This document shows, one piece after another, positions 11,042-19,623 of a stretch of 64,000 nucleotides of DNA. Source of the DNA: Kitasatospora sp. NBC_00374 (lineage in GTDB: Bacteria; Actinomycetota; Actinomycetes; Streptomycetales; Streptomycetaceae); NCBI RefSeq assembly GCF_041434935.1, contig NZ_CP107964.1:3968001-4032000 (forward strand), read 5' to 3'. Each line of letters starts with the position of its first letter. Positions within the stretch are counted from its first letter, which is position 1. The notes beneath the pieces are model-generated. The model was not told the DNA's origin. It saw only the letters and a program-made list of their open reading frames with translations, and did not search any database. The translations under genes and the position numbers were made by a program.

Positions 11042-11989
11042 ATGCTTTCTCTCCCCCGCACCGGCCGCAGGCTGCTCACCGCGGTCGGGTCCTCCCCGGC
11101 CCTGCGCGGCATCCCCGCCCTGGCGCACCTGCAGGGTGCGAACGGCAGCGCCGTGCTGGGCCGACTGCAGGACCGTCGCGCCACCGTCGCCTGGGGCGGC
11201 GCGGCCGTGCTGGCCGTCAGCGCCATGCTGATCCCCGCCTCGGCCGCCCACGCGCAGACCGTGCACCCGACCACCCCGGGCAGCTCGGCGTTCACCGCCG
11301 CGGCCCCGGCGGCCCCGGCCGCCGTCGTCCAGATCGCCGCCCCGGCCGCCTACAAGCTGCCGAAGTCGGTCTCCTCCCAGGACGCCGTGGCGGTGGCGAG
11401 CAACCTCGACGCCACCCCGGCGCCCGCCCCGGCCGCCGAGCCGGCGCCGGCCCCCGTGGCCGAGGCCGCACCGGCCCCGGCACCCGCTCCCGCCCCGGAG
11501 GCAGCTCCGGCTCCCGCTCCGGCTCCGGCTCCCGCCCCGGCTCCCGCTCCCGCCCCGGCCCCGGCGCCCGCCCCGGCCCCCGAGTGGTCCACCCCCGTCG
11601 CGGGCGCGGCGCACAGCAACCCCTTCGGCACGGTCAACCACTCCTACGCGGCCGGCTACCACACGGGCGAGGACTACGCCGTCAAGGTCGGTACGCCGCT
11701 GCTCGCGGTCGGCAACGCCACCGTCGTCTCGGCCGGCCCCGACGGCGCCTACGGCAACGAGATCGTGCTGAAGCTGGCGGACGGCAAGTTCGCCCAGTAC
11801 GCCCACATGTCCAAGCTCGGCGTGCACGCCGGCCAGAAGGTGTCCGCGGGCCAGCAGATCGGTCTGTCCGGCAACACCGGCAACTCGACCGGCCCGCACC
11901 TGCACTTCGAGATCCGCACCGCGAACAAGTACGGCGCCGTGATCGACCCGGTCTCGTACCTGAAGTCGCACGGGGCCACCGGGGTCTGA
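11042..11989 (+). CDS. Secreted M23-family peptidoglycan endopeptidase with Ala-Pro linker
   Basis: 315-residue cell-wall hydrolase. The N-terminus has a twin-Arg/charged stretch and a hydrophobic segment (about residues 48-72, ending ASAAHA) that acts as a late signal peptide or anchor. Residues about 120-180 are a long Ala-Pro repeat expected to span the wall. The C-terminal LytM/M23 domain has H207 and D211 (HTGED) and H286/H288 (HLHFE), so the zinc site is complete. ATG 11042 is preferred over TTG 11033 because GAGG at 11029-11032 is then correctly spaced. It converges with the TetR gene. Confidence 0.9.
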   Translation: MLSLPRTGRRLLTAVGSSPALRGIPALAHLQGANGSAVLGRLQDRRATVAWGGAAVLAVSAMLIPASAAHAQTVHPTTPGSSAFTAAAPAAPAAVVQIAAPAAYKLPKSVSSQDAVAVASNLDATPAPAPAAEPAPAPVAEAAPAPAPAPAPEAAPAPAPAPAPAPAPAPAPAPAPAPAPEWSTPVAGAAHSNPFGTVNHSYAAGYHTGEDYAVKVGTPLLAVGNATVVSAGPDGAYGNEIVLKLADGKFAQYAHMSKLGVHAGQKVSAGQQIGLSGNTGNSTGPHLHFEIRTANKYGAVIDPVSYLKSHGATGV

Positions 11990-12015
11990 TCCTCCGCCGG
12001 ACCGCCCGACCCGGG

Positions 12016-12047
12016 GCCGCCCACGCCTGAGATCAGGCCTGGGCGGC
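12016..12047. terminator. Terminator between M23 peptidase and tetR
   Basis: 15-bp inverted repeat with one mismatch (arms 12016-12030 and 12033-12047) overlapping the end of the convergent tetR gene. Confidence 0.6.
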
Positions 12048-12653
12048 CGTCGGCGTGATCCGGCCGGAGATCTCCAGGGCCACTTCGAGCGCGGCCGCCA
12101 TGGCCTCCTCCAAGGTCCCGACCCGCGGGCCGCCGGAGTGCGGCCCGCAGGTGTCGCTGTCGTCGTGCTTGAGCAGGAACAACGCCGAGTTGATCGAGAA
12201 CAGCGCCATGGTGGCGCGCAGCCGGTCGTGGAAGGTCGCGTCCGGGCCGTGCACCAGCCGGATCATCGCGACCATCCGATCCTTGAACTCCAGCCCGGCC
12301 TCCGACTCCCGGAGGGCGGGCTGGTTCTCGTGGAAGAACCGCAGCAGCGGCGCCCGCTCGGCCATCCCGGCGGCGAACCGGCGGACCAGCTCGTCGCGCA
12401 GCTCGGGCGACCAGGGCTTGCCCTCGCCGAAGGCGATGGCCTCGTCGATCGGTGCCGCCATGCTGCGCACGATGCCGCGGACGATCTCGTCCTTGGTCTT
12501 GAAGTGGTAGTAGAGCGCGGCCTTGGTGACACCGAGGCGGTCGGCGATCTCCCGCAGCGAGGTCTTCTCGTACCCCTGGGCCGCGAAGAGCTCCAACGCC
12601 ACGTCGAGGATCCGCGCGCGGGTGTCGCTGCGGGGGCTCTGGGTCGTGCTCAT
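12033..12653 (-). CDS. TetR-family repressor, probably of the adjacent MFS pump
   Basis: 206-residue TetR regulator. The helix-turn-helix covers about residues 10-57 (RARILDVALELFAAQGYEKTSLREIADRLGVTKAALYYHFKTKDEI), and the rest is the helical ligand-binding domain. ATG 12653 is used because the upstream in-frame extension overlaps the operator region. The gene is divergent from an EmrB/QacA transporter and the shared 220-bp region holds a long inverted repeat overlapping both promoters, so it most likely represses itself and the pump until a drug-like ligand binds. Confidence 0.9.
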   Translation of the reverse strand: MSTTQSPRSDTRARILDVALELFAAQGYEKTSLREIADRLGVTKAALYYHFKTKDEIVRGIVRSMAAPIDEAIAFGEGKPWSPELRDELVRRFAAGMAERAPLLRFFHENQPALRESEAGLEFKDRMVAMIRLVHGPDATFHDRLRATMALFSINSALFLLKHDDSDTCGPHSGGPRVGTLEEAMAAALEVALEISGRITPTAAQA

Positions 12654-12759
12654 GACTGGCGGCCTGCCTCGTGACGGCGACGGTGGGCGGCACGCTCGGC
12701 TGTTCGAAGCGCGCCTCGGGGTGCATTCTCCCTGCCCACGGGGCCCACACCGAAACTGG

Positions 12760-12822
12760 CTTGACGCCCGGCTAGTAGACAACCTACCGTGCGAGCCGAC
12801 GATTCACTAGCCGGTCGTCAAG
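12760..12822. promoter_or_regulatory. Paired TetR operator half-sites over divergent promoters
   Basis: CTTGACGCCCGGCTAGT (12760-12776) and its inverted copy (12806-12822) match at 16 of 17 positions with a 29-bp spacer. Each arm contains a TTGACG -35-like hexamer, one for each divergent gene; TACCGT at 12785-12790 is a possible -10 for the pump. A repressor bound here would block both promoters. Confidence 0.75.
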
Positions 12823-12873
12823 TAAGTGAGCCGCGGAGGACGCGGCCGAGCCGCTCTTCCGGGGAGAAGCACC

Positions 12874-14445
12874 ATGTCACAACAGCAGGCCGAGGCCGCG
12901 GCGGACCAACCGCCGGCCACCGGACCGACCGAGCCTGAGCCGAAGTCGCCGCGCGAGATCCGCATGGTGATGATCGGGCTGGTCATCGCGATGCTGCTGG
13001 CGATGCTCGACAACCTGATCATCGGCACCGCGATGCCGACCATCGTCGGCGAGCTGCACGGCTCCGAGCACATCGCCTGGGTGGTCACCGCGTACACGCT
13101 GGCCACCGCCGTCTCCACCCCGATCTGGGGCAAGCTCGGCGACCTCTACGGCCGCAAGGGCGTCTTCCTGATCTCCATCGTGATCTTTCTGGTCGGCTCG
13201 GCCCTGTGCGGCCTGTCCGACTCGATGACCCAGCTGATCGCCTTCCGGGCGCTCCAGGGCCTGGGCGCCGGCGGCCTGATGGTCGGCGTGATGTCGATCA
13301 TGGGTGCGCTGGTCCCGCCGCGCGACCGCGCCAAGTACCAGGGCATGTTCGCCGCCGTGATGGCCCTGGCCACCGTCGGCGGCCCGCTGATCGGTGGATT
13401 CCTCACCGACCACCTCAGCTGGCGCTGGACGTTCTACGTCAACCTGCCGCTCGGCGCGGTGGCGCTGGCGTTCATCGTGGTCACCCTGCACCTGCCGAAG
13501 ATGCGCTCCACCGCGAAGATCGACTACCTGGGCGCGCTGCTGCTCACCGCCGGCATCACCTCGATGGTCCTGATCACCACCTGGGGCGGTCAGGAGTACG
13601 CCTGGGGCTCGAAGCAGATCCTCGGGCTGGCCGCGCTGGGCGTCGCCTCGCTGATCGGTTTCTGCTACGTCGAGCAGCGCGCCGAGGAGCCGGTGATCCC
13701 GCTCGGCCTGTTCAAGATCCGCAACTTCACGATGGTCTCGATCATCGGCTTCATCGTCGGCTTCGCGATGTTCGGCGCGGTCGCCTACCTGCCGCTGTAC
13801 CAGCAGATCGTGCAGGGCGCCTCGGCCACCAACTCCGGCCTGCTGCTGATGCCGATGATGTTCGGCATGCTCGCCGTCTCGCTGGTGGTCGGCCAGATCG
13901 TCTCCAAGACCGGCAAGTACCGGATCTTCCCGATCATCGGCACCGCGGTGATGGCGGGCGGCTCGCTGCTGCTCTCCACCCTCGGCACCGACACCGGCCG
14001 CTTCGCCTCCTCCTGCTACATGGTGGTGCTCGGCGCCGGCATGGGCTTCCTGATGCAGATCACCATGCTGGTCGCCCAGAACAGCGTGGAGCTCAAGGAC
14101 ATGGGCGTGGCCAGCTCCTCCGCCACCCTGTTCCGCACCATCGGCGGCTCCTTCGGTGTGGCCCTGTTCGGCGCGCTGTTCAACAACCAGGTCAAGGAGA
14201 CCCTGAGCGCCGGAGGCGGCCAGGGCGCCGGTGGCGGCCAGCAGGCCCTCGACCCGACCGGCCTGAAGACGGCGCCCGCGGCCGTCCAGGACCTGGCGCA
14301 CCACGCCGTCTCCAACGGCATGCACACCGTCTTCCTGTGGGGCGCCGTGATCAGCCTGATCGCCGTCGCCGCCGCGGTCTTCCTCCGGGAGATCCCGCTG
14401 CGCGGCGCAGGGCAGAAGGCCGAGCCGCAGCTCGAAGCGGCCTGA
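12874..14445 (+). CDS. MFS drug efflux transporter, DHA2 (EmrB/QacA) family
   Basis: 523-residue inner-membrane proton antiporter with about 14 predicted helices. Family signatures include MLDNLIIGTAMPTIVGEL in the first helix region, WGKLGDLYGRKGVFL in the loop after helix 2, and LQGLGAGGLM. A Gly/Gln-rich loop (around residues 445-460) precedes the last helix. ATG 12874 follows GGGGAGAAG. Control is probably by the divergent TetR protein through the inverted repeat between them. Substrate unknown; multidrug or self-made antibiotic export are typical. Confidence 0.93.
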   Translation: MSQQQAEAAADQPPATGPTEPEPKSPREIRMVMIGLVIAMLLAMLDNLIIGTAMPTIVGELHGSEHIAWVVTAYTLATAVSTPIWGKLGDLYGRKGVFLISIVIFLVGSALCGLSDSMTQLIAFRALQGLGAGGLMVGVMSIMGALVPPRDRAKYQGMFAAVMALATVGGPLIGGFLTDHLSWRWTFYVNLPLGAVALAFIVVTLHLPKMRSTAKIDYLGALLLTAGITSMVLITTWGGQEYAWGSKQILGLAALGVASLIGFCYVEQRAEEPVIPLGLFKIRNFTMVSIIGFIVGFAMFGAVAYLPLYQQIVQGASATNSGLLLMPMMFGMLAVSLVVGQIVSKTGKYRIFPIIGTAVMAGGSLLLSTLGTDTGRFASSCYMVVLGAGMGFLMQITMLVAQNSVELKDMGVASSSATLFRTIGGSFGVALFGALFNNQVKETLSAGGGQGAGGGQQALDPTGLKTAPAAVQDLAHHAVSNGMHTVFLWGAVISLIAVAAAVFLREIPLRGAGQKAEPQLEAA

Positions 14446-14468
14446 TCCACCGCCGGCACCGCACGCCG

Positions 14469-14501
14469 AGGGCCCGTCCGGATCTTCTCCGGACGGGCCC
14501 T
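14469..14501. terminator. Terminator after the MFS gene
   Basis: Perfect 14-bp stem AGGGCCCGTCCGGA / TCCGGACGGGCCCT with a 5-base loop, followed by TTC. Confidence 0.8.
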
Positions 14502-14540
14502 TCGGGCGTCCTCGGGCGTCCTCGGACGCCTTCGGGCGTC
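14501..14540. repeat. Four 10-bp tandem repeats (YTCGGGCGTC)
   Basis: Four head-to-tail near-copies of TTCGGGCGTC directly after the terminator; the third copy has two changes. Intergenic. Confidence 0.8.
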
Positions 14541-14594
14541 GAGGCACCGATCGTGGGGCGGTGCTGGGGTGACCGTGCCGCGGCGGTGGTACGG

Positions 14595-15491
14595 CTACTG
14601 CGGCAGCCGGTATACCCCGGGCGCCACCGGCTCGACCAGGCCGTCCGCGACCAGCCCGTCCAGCGCCCGGGCCCGCTGCACCGGCTCGGGCCAGACCTCG
14701 TCCAACCGGGCCTGCGGCACCTCCCCGTGCGCCTCACGCAGCACGGCCAGCAGCTTGCCCCGGACCTGGCGGTCGGTGCCCTCGTACGTCTGCCCGCGCC
14801 GGGCCGGGCCCTGGTACGGCGGCCGGCCGGCCCGCTGCCAGGCGCAGTGCCGCAGCAGCGGACAGCCGGTGCACTCCGGGCTCCGCGCGGTGCAGACCAG
14901 CGCACCGAGCTCCATCACCGCGACACCCCAGGTGGCGGCGGTCTCGGCGGTGTCGGGCAGCAGCCCGGTGGCCGTCCGGCGCTCGGCCGCGGTGGTCGCC
15001 TGCGCCGGGTACTCGACTCCGGTCACCGCCCGGGCGAGGACCCGGCGGACGTTGGTGTCCAGCACCGCGTGCCGCTGCCGGAACGCGAACGAGGCCACCG
15101 CGGCGGCGGTGTACTCCCCCACCCCGGGCAGCGCCAGCAGGGCGGCGTGGTCCTCGGGCACCCGGCCGGCGTGCTGCTCGGTGATCGCGACGGCGGCGGC
15201 GTGCAGGCGCAGCGCCCGGCGCGGGTAGCCGAGCCGGCCCCACATCCGGACGGCCTCGCCCGGTGCGTCGGCGGCCAGGTCGGCGGGGGTCGGCCAGCGT
15301 TCCAGCCAGGCGGCGTACGCGGGCAGGACCCGCTTGACGGGGGTCTGCTGGAGCATGAACTCGCTGACCATGACGGCCCACGGGGAGGCGTGCGGGGTCC
15401 GCCAGGGCAGGTCGCGGGCGTTCGCCTCGTACCAGTCGATGACGGTGGTGTGGAGCAGCGGGGCCGGGATGACGGCGGTGATGGCAACCAT
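14595..15491 (-). CDS. mutY: A/G-specific adenine glycosylase MutY
   Basis: 298-residue base-excision repair enzyme that removes adenine paired with 8-oxoguanine. It has the catalytic Glu44 in SEFMLQQT, the helix-hairpin-helix LPGVGEYT (121-128), the catalytic Asp145 in VLDTNVRR, and the iron-sulfur cluster cysteines C200, C207, C210 and C216 (C-x6-C-x2-C-x5-C). The C-terminal NUDIX-like 8-oxoG recognition domain is short, as in many actinobacterial MutY proteins. Start ATG 15491. Single gene, convergent with the MFS gene. Confidence 0.95.
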   Translation of the reverse strand: MVAITAVIPAPLLHTTVIDWYEANARDLPWRTPHASPWAVMVSEFMLQQTPVKRVLPAYAAWLERWPTPADLAADAPGEAVRMWGRLGYPRRALRLHAAAVAITEQHAGRVPEDHAALLALPGVGEYTAAAVASFAFRQRHAVLDTNVRRVLARAVTGVEYPAQATTAAERRTATGLLPDTAETAATWGVAVMELGALVCTARSPECTGCPLLRHCAWQRAGRPPYQGPARRGQTYEGTDRQVRGKLLAVLREAHGEVPQARLDEVWPEPVQRARALDGLVADGLVEPVAPGVYRLPQ

Positions 15492-15566
15492 GGCCCTTCG
15501 ATCCTCCCACGGCGGGAAGGGGCGCCGGGCCGGGACCGGCGGACCCGCGTCCGCGGGCGGGACGGT

Positions 15567-16310
15567 TCAGAGCCCGAGGTCGTCGAGCTCCTTGAGCAGT
15601 TCCGCGCGGGGGCTGGGGGCCGTCCGGGCGGGCGGGGTGGCGGCGGATGCGGGGGCGACGGAGGCGGGGACGGCCGGGGTCCGGCCTTCGCCCGCCGCCG
15701 CGCGGGCGGCCGCGCGGGCGCTGCGGTCGCGGAAGATCCACGCGCCGGCCAGGCCGCCGACCAGCCCGCCGAGGTGGCCGAGCCAACTGACGCCCGGGGT
15801 ACCGGGAACGGCGCTGGTGAGCAGGTAGGCGAAGGAGGCGCCCATCACCAGGCCGATCAGGCTGTCGATCAGGTTGCGGTCGAAGAAGCCGCGCAGCACC
15901 ACGTAGCCGAAGTAGCCGTAGACCAGCCCGCTGGCGCCCACGGTCACCGTGTGGTCGTGCTCGAAGAACCAGACCGCGCCGCCGTCGGTGAGGGTGATCA
16001 GCGCGGTCAGGCCGAGGAACTTCTTGACGCCCCGGTAGGCGGCGAGGAACCCGAAGATGAAGAGCGCACCCGAATTGGCCTCCAGGTGCTGCCAGTTCAC
16101 ATGCAGGAACTCCGAGGTGAGGATGCCCGCCAGCCGCCCGGTGTCGCGCGGGACGAGGCCGTACTCGCGCACCAGGGCGCCGTCGCCTGCCCAGTTGGCG
16201 ATCTGGACCGCCCAGAGCACGACCAGGAAGGCGAACATCACGAAGAAAGCGCGTCGCGCCTCGGCGATCATGCGAGCCGGGTCGAGTACGGGGTGCTGGT
16301 CCGTGGCCAT
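15567..16310 (-). CDS. Rhomboid-family intramembrane serine protease
   Basis: 247-residue membrane protein with about six helices. The rhomboid catalytic dyad is visible: Ser127 in GASG and His179 in GHLGGLVGG; the H75-x3-N79 oxyanion motif (HLEANSGALF) precedes it. After the last helix a basic/Ala-Pro tail ends in an acidic ELLKELDDLGL helix. The promoter element TATAGT lies exactly six bases before ATG 16310, so the mRNA is probably leaderless. Substrate unknown. The divergent neighbour is a membrane-anchored protein; a 14-bp palindrome lies between them. Confidence 0.92.
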   Translation of the reverse strand: MATDQHPVLDPARMIAEARRAFFVMFAFLVVLWAVQIANWAGDGALVREYGLVPRDTGRLAGILTSEFLHVNWQHLEANSGALFIFGFLAAYRGVKKFLGLTALITLTDGGAVWFFEHDHTVTVGASGLVYGYFGYVVLRGFFDRNLIDSLIGLVMGASFAYLLTSAVPGTPGVSWLGHLGGLVGGLAGAWIFRDRSARAAARAAAGEGRTPAVPASVAPASAATPPARTAPSPRAELLKELDDLGL

Positions 16311-16424
16311 GGGGCGACTATAGGGCGAGCACCCGGCAGCCGTCCGCCCCCTTTCGCCGACCGTTCGCGTTCCCTCGACCGGAGCAAATGGCGGATCATG
16401 TGAAGGAAGTGACCCCGGTGCAGT

Positions 16425-16438
16425 GTTGATGCATCAAC
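16425..16438. promoter_or_regulatory. 14-bp perfect palindrome GTTGATGCATCAAC
   Basis: Perfect dyad in the divergent region between the rhomboid gene and the 16468 gene, ending 17 bases before the TAGAGT -10 element of the latter, so it covers the -35 zone. Likely operator; regulator unknown. Confidence 0.6.
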
Positions 16439-16467
16439 GGGTGCACACAGTCTCGTAGAGTTTGCCC

Positions 16468-17361
16468 GTGCCCTCTCTGCGTCAACCCGTGGGACCGCTG
16501 CCGGCCTCGATCTACTGGCGGCGGCGCCTTGTCGTGTTCGCCGCACTGATCGCCGTGCTCGCGCTGATCGTCTGGCTGACGTCCGGTTCGGACGGCGGCA
16601 GCAAACCCCCGCACGGCGCGCAGCCCGCACCGGCCCAGTCCATCACCCCCGGGGCCTCCCCGACCGGCTCCGCGATCACCACCCGCCCCGGCGGTACCGG
16701 CGGTTCGGGCACCGGCGGTTCGGGCAGCGTCTCCGGCGGCGGTGGCGGCGACGTCAGCCTGACCACCGGCGGCGGCACCGGCAGCGGGGACGGCACGGGT
16801 TCGACGACCGGCGCCGGCGGTACGGGCGGCAGTGGCGGCACCGGTGCGGGCGCAGGCACGGGAACGGGCTCCGGCGGTACGGGCGGTGGCGCCTCCGGTG
16901 CGACCGGCTCGACCGGCGGCCCGCAGGTGAACACCCCCGAGATCCTCGCCCTGCCGATCTGCACCGCCGCACAGATCGCCCTGGAACTCGCCAGCGCCCA
17001 GCCGGCCTACCAGCCCAGGGACAGGCCCCGGGTCACCCTGACGGTCCGCAACACGGCCGGCCCGAACTGCCGGGTCGACCTCGGCCGGACGGCCTCGACC
17101 ATCACCCTGACCGCCAGCAACGGCGAACGGTTCTGGTCATCCGGCGACTGCCCGACCGACCGTCAGAACACCTGGGTCCAGGTCTCCGCCGGCAGCGGCC
17201 TGACCGAGACCTTCAGCTGGGACCGCAGCCGCAGCAAGCCGCAGTGCGCGTCCGCCGACGGCAGCACCGCCGCCCCGGACACCTACCGCGTCCAGGCCGA
17301 GCTGACCGGCCCGGCCGGCGGACCGCTGGTCGCCCGCACCTCCATCCGCCTGGACGCCTGA
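16468..17361 (+). CDS. Membrane-anchored protein with Gly-rich linker and C-terminal beta domain, unknown
   Basis: 297-residue protein: short cytoplasmic N-terminus, one transmembrane helix (about residues 21-42), a ~100-residue Gly/Ser/Thr-rich low-complexity linker, then a ~145-residue extracellular domain with four cysteines (C in LPICTAAQ, NCRVDLG, SGDCPTD and PQCASADG) and beta-strand character (RPRVTLTVRNT, TITLTASNGERFW, DTYRVQAELTG). The layout resembles DUF4232-like exported proteins but I cannot assign it firmly. TAGAGT at 16456-16461 followed by the GTG start six bases later suggests a leaderless mRNA. Confidence 0.75.
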   Translation: MPSLRQPVGPLPASIYWRRRLVVFAALIAVLALIVWLTSGSDGGSKPPHGAQPAPAQSITPGASPTGSAITTRPGGTGGSGTGGSGSVSGGGGGDVSLTTGGGTGSGDGTGSTTGAGGTGGSGGTGAGAGTGTGSGGTGGGASGATGSTGGPQVNTPEILALPICTAAQIALELASAQPAYQPRDRPRVTLTVRNTAGPNCRVDLGRTASTITLTASNGERFWSSGDCPTDRQNTWVQVSAGSGLTETFSWDRSRSKPQCASADGSTAAPDTYRVQAELTGPAGGPLVARTSIRLDA

Positions 17362-17463
17362 GCCCCGATCGGACGGACCGGTGCGCGCCAAGGGTGGCGG
17401 GCCTGTGCCAGGGATCGCATTCCCGCCCGGCCTGAAAGCCGGGATTCCCCGCGAAGATCAGGG

Positions 17464-17935
17464 ATGGCGGTCCTGGCAGCCAACCGGCCGGCCTGCGCGC
17501 TGATCCTGGACCCGGCCGGCGCACCGTCGACGGCCTCAACCCGGCCCGCCACATCCTGCTCGGCCCCGCCGCCCGCGAGCTCTACCCGCAGTGGGCGGAC
17601 GTGGCCCGGCAGACTGTGGGCTTCCTGCGGTTCTCGGCCGACCGGTACGGCGGTCAGCCCGGATTCGCCGCCCTGATCGCCGAACTCTCCGTCGGCAGCG
17701 CCGAGTTCCTTGCTCGCTGGGCAGCAGCCCGTGAGGTACGCGAGAAGACCTGGGGCAGCAAGCAGTTCCGGCACCGCGTGGTCGGCGAGTTCGAGCTGCA
17801 CTACGAGACCATCGGACTGCCCGGGGACGAGGGCCGGTCCCTCGTGGTCCTCATCGCCGATCCGGCAGCCCGGACGACACCGTGCTTCGACTGCTGGGCA
17901 GTTGGAGCACCAACGCCCCGACGCGGAGGGCGGGC
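17464..17935 (+). pseudogene. Decayed MmyB-type XRE regulator (ligand-binding domain remnant)
   Basis: A fragment of the MmyB-like ligand-binding domain found in Streptomyces XRE regulators. Pieces are recognisable in three frames: VLAANRPACALILDP near 17467, then from about 17526 DGLNPARHILLGPAARELYPQW...VGFLRFSADRYGG...ELHYETIGLPGDEGRSLVVLIADP, then after about 17863 the frame changes to PDDTVLRLLGSWSTN. The N-terminal helix-turn-helix is absent and at least two frameshifts break the reading frame, so no functional protein is expected. The rest of 17362-18071 holds nothing else I can support. Confidence 0.75.
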
Positions 17936-18071
17936 CGGGGCGACGGCAAGGGCGGGGGCGGGCGCGAGGGTGCCAGGTCGAGGGGGGCCGCGGTCGACGG
18001 GGACGGGGAGCGGCCGAGTGCTCGGCGACGGGCTGTCGGGTCAGCCGTAGCCCGGCGGGCCGGGCGGGCCG

Positions 18072-19511
18072 TCAGGCCGGCCACTGCGCGCGGCGGAGCG
18101 CCCGGCTGAGGGTCGGCGGCACCAGGGCGAGGGCCAGCAGCGCGGCGAACAGCCGCAGGGTGGTCTCGGGCGCGAGGTGGTCCAGCAGCAGTCCGGCCCC
18201 GAACGTCCCCGCCGGCATGCCGAGCATGAAGACCGTCATGGTCGCCGCGATCACCCGGCCCCGGAGCTCCTCCGCGACCTGCTGGAAGATCAGCACGTCC
18301 ACCATCACGCGCAACGCCGGCACCCCCAGCATCATCGACGCCAGCGTCACGAAGACCACCACCGGACCGCCCGCCAGCGTCGGTACCAGGAACAGCGGCA
18401 CGCTCACCCAGGCGACCGAGACCAGCAGGCGGCCCGGGAGCATCAGCCGGTGCAGTCGGCGCACCACCAGCGCACCGAGCAGCCCGCCGACCGCCTCACC
18501 CGCGAGGGCGAGGCCGATCCCACCGCTGGACGTACCCCCGTTGCGCAGCAGCACCATCACCGGCAGCAGCATCGCGGCCCCGGCCAGGTTGAGCAGGAAC
18601 GGCACCAGCAGAGTGACCCGCAGCTGGGCGTCGGCCAGCAGGTACCGCAGCCCCGCCATCGCCCCGCCGGACCGGCCGCCTCCCCCGGCGGTCGCGTTCG
18701 GACGGCTCTCGAAGCGAACTGCCCACGCCGCGCAGACGGCCAGCAGCGAGGCCACCACCGTGCCCAGGAACGGGACGGCCCGGCCCATGCCGAGCAGCAT
18801 CCCGGCCAGCGGCGGTCCGATCAGCGACGCCCCGCTGACCCTCAACTCGTCCTGGGCCAGCGCCTGGCGCAGTTGCTCGGGCGGGACGACGGAGCGGAGC
18901 ACCAGCATCCGGACCGGACCCGAGTACGCCATGGTGGCGCCGAGCACCGCGCCGACCAGCAGGGTGTGGGCGACCGTCAGGCGGTGCAGGTGGAGCGCGG
19001 CCGGGATGCTGAGTGCGGCCAGCAGCCGGGCCGAGTCTGCGATCAGGAGGATCCGGCGGCGGTCGTGGCGGTCGGCGACCGCGCCGCCGTGGATGCCGAG
19101 CAGGAGGGAGACGGTGAACTGGACGGCGCCGAAGGCCCCGGCCAGCGAGGGCGAGCCGGTCATCGCCAGGAGCAGGAGCGGGTAGGCGGTGTCGGCGATG
19201 CAGGTGCCGAGCATCGCCGAGGCGGCGCCGCCCCAGAGCAGCTGGAACCGCCAGTTGCGGCGCAGCGGGACGAGGGCGGGCGGTGCGGCAGCGGGCCCGG
19301 TGGGGGAGTGCGGCGCAGGGTTGGCCGTGGGGCCTGCCGTGGGGACGGGCGCGGGGCTGGCTGTGGGGACGGGCGCCGGGCCGAGGTTGCTGGTGGTGAC
19401 GGGTCCAGTGGTGCAGGTGGTGGCGCTGGTGTTGCCGGCATCTGCCGTGGTGCTGACGGTCTCTGTGGTGCTCGCGTCCGTCGACCGTGCCGCGCTTGCC
19501 GTGCTGGCCAT
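18072..19511 (-). CDS. MFS transporter (EntS-like, MFS_3 group)
   Basis: About 479 residues with 10-12 membrane helices after an unusual ~80-residue N-terminal extension rich in Thr, Ala and Pro. The transporter part starts at LRRNWRFQLLWGGAASAMLG; the loop motif GGAVADRHDRRRIL after the second helix is typical of MFS exporters. ATG 19511 is preferred, preceded by GAAAGG; GTG 19526 would add five residues. Divergent from a winged-helix regulator across a 50-bp palindrome, so it is probably a regulated exporter. Substrate unknown. Confidence 0.85.
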   Translation of the reverse strand: MASTASAARSTDASTTETVSTTADAGNTSATTCTTGPVTTSNLGPAPVPTASPAPVPTAGPTANPAPHSPTGPAAAPPALVPLRRNWRFQLLWGGAASAMLGTCIADTAYPLLLLAMTGSPSLAGAFGAVQFTVSLLLGIHGGAVADRHDRRRILLIADSARLLAALSIPAALHLHRLTVAHTLLVGAVLGATMAYSGPVRMLVLRSVVPPEQLRQALAQDELRVSGASLIGPPLAGMLLGMGRAVPFLGTVVASLLAVCAAWAVRFESRPNATAGGGGRSGGAMAGLRYLLADAQLRVTLLVPFLLNLAGAAMLLPVMVLLRNGGTSSGGIGLALAGEAVGGLLGALVVRRLHRLMLPGRLLVSVAWVSVPLFLVPTLAGGPVVVFVTLASMMLGVPALRVMVDVLIFQQVAEELRGRVIAATMTVFMLGMPAGTFGAGLLLDHLAPETTLRLFAALLALALVPPTLSRALRRAQWPA

Positions 19512-19540
19512 GCCCCCGCCTTTCACTCAAACGTAGATGC

Positions 19541-19590
19541 TCACGCATCTGCAACCATTCACGCTTGCGTGAATGGTTGCAGATGCGTGA
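19541..19590. promoter_or_regulatory. 50-bp operator-like palindrome (24-bp perfect arms)
   Basis: Arms 19541-19564 and 19567-19590 are exact inverted copies separated by TT. Inside is a smaller AGATGC...GCATCT dyad reaching back to 19535, and a CGCAAGCG element recurs at 19598-19605. It fills the 97-112 bp between the divergent MFS and regulator genes. Confidence 0.85.
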
Positions 19591-19623
19591 TTGATTGCGC
19601 AAGCGTTGACGTTCTGAGAAAGT

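Noticed and set aside
13206..16403. Long open frame across the MFS gene, mutY and the rhomboid gene
   Set aside because: Arg/Pro/Gly-rich alternative-frame translation that spans a terminator.
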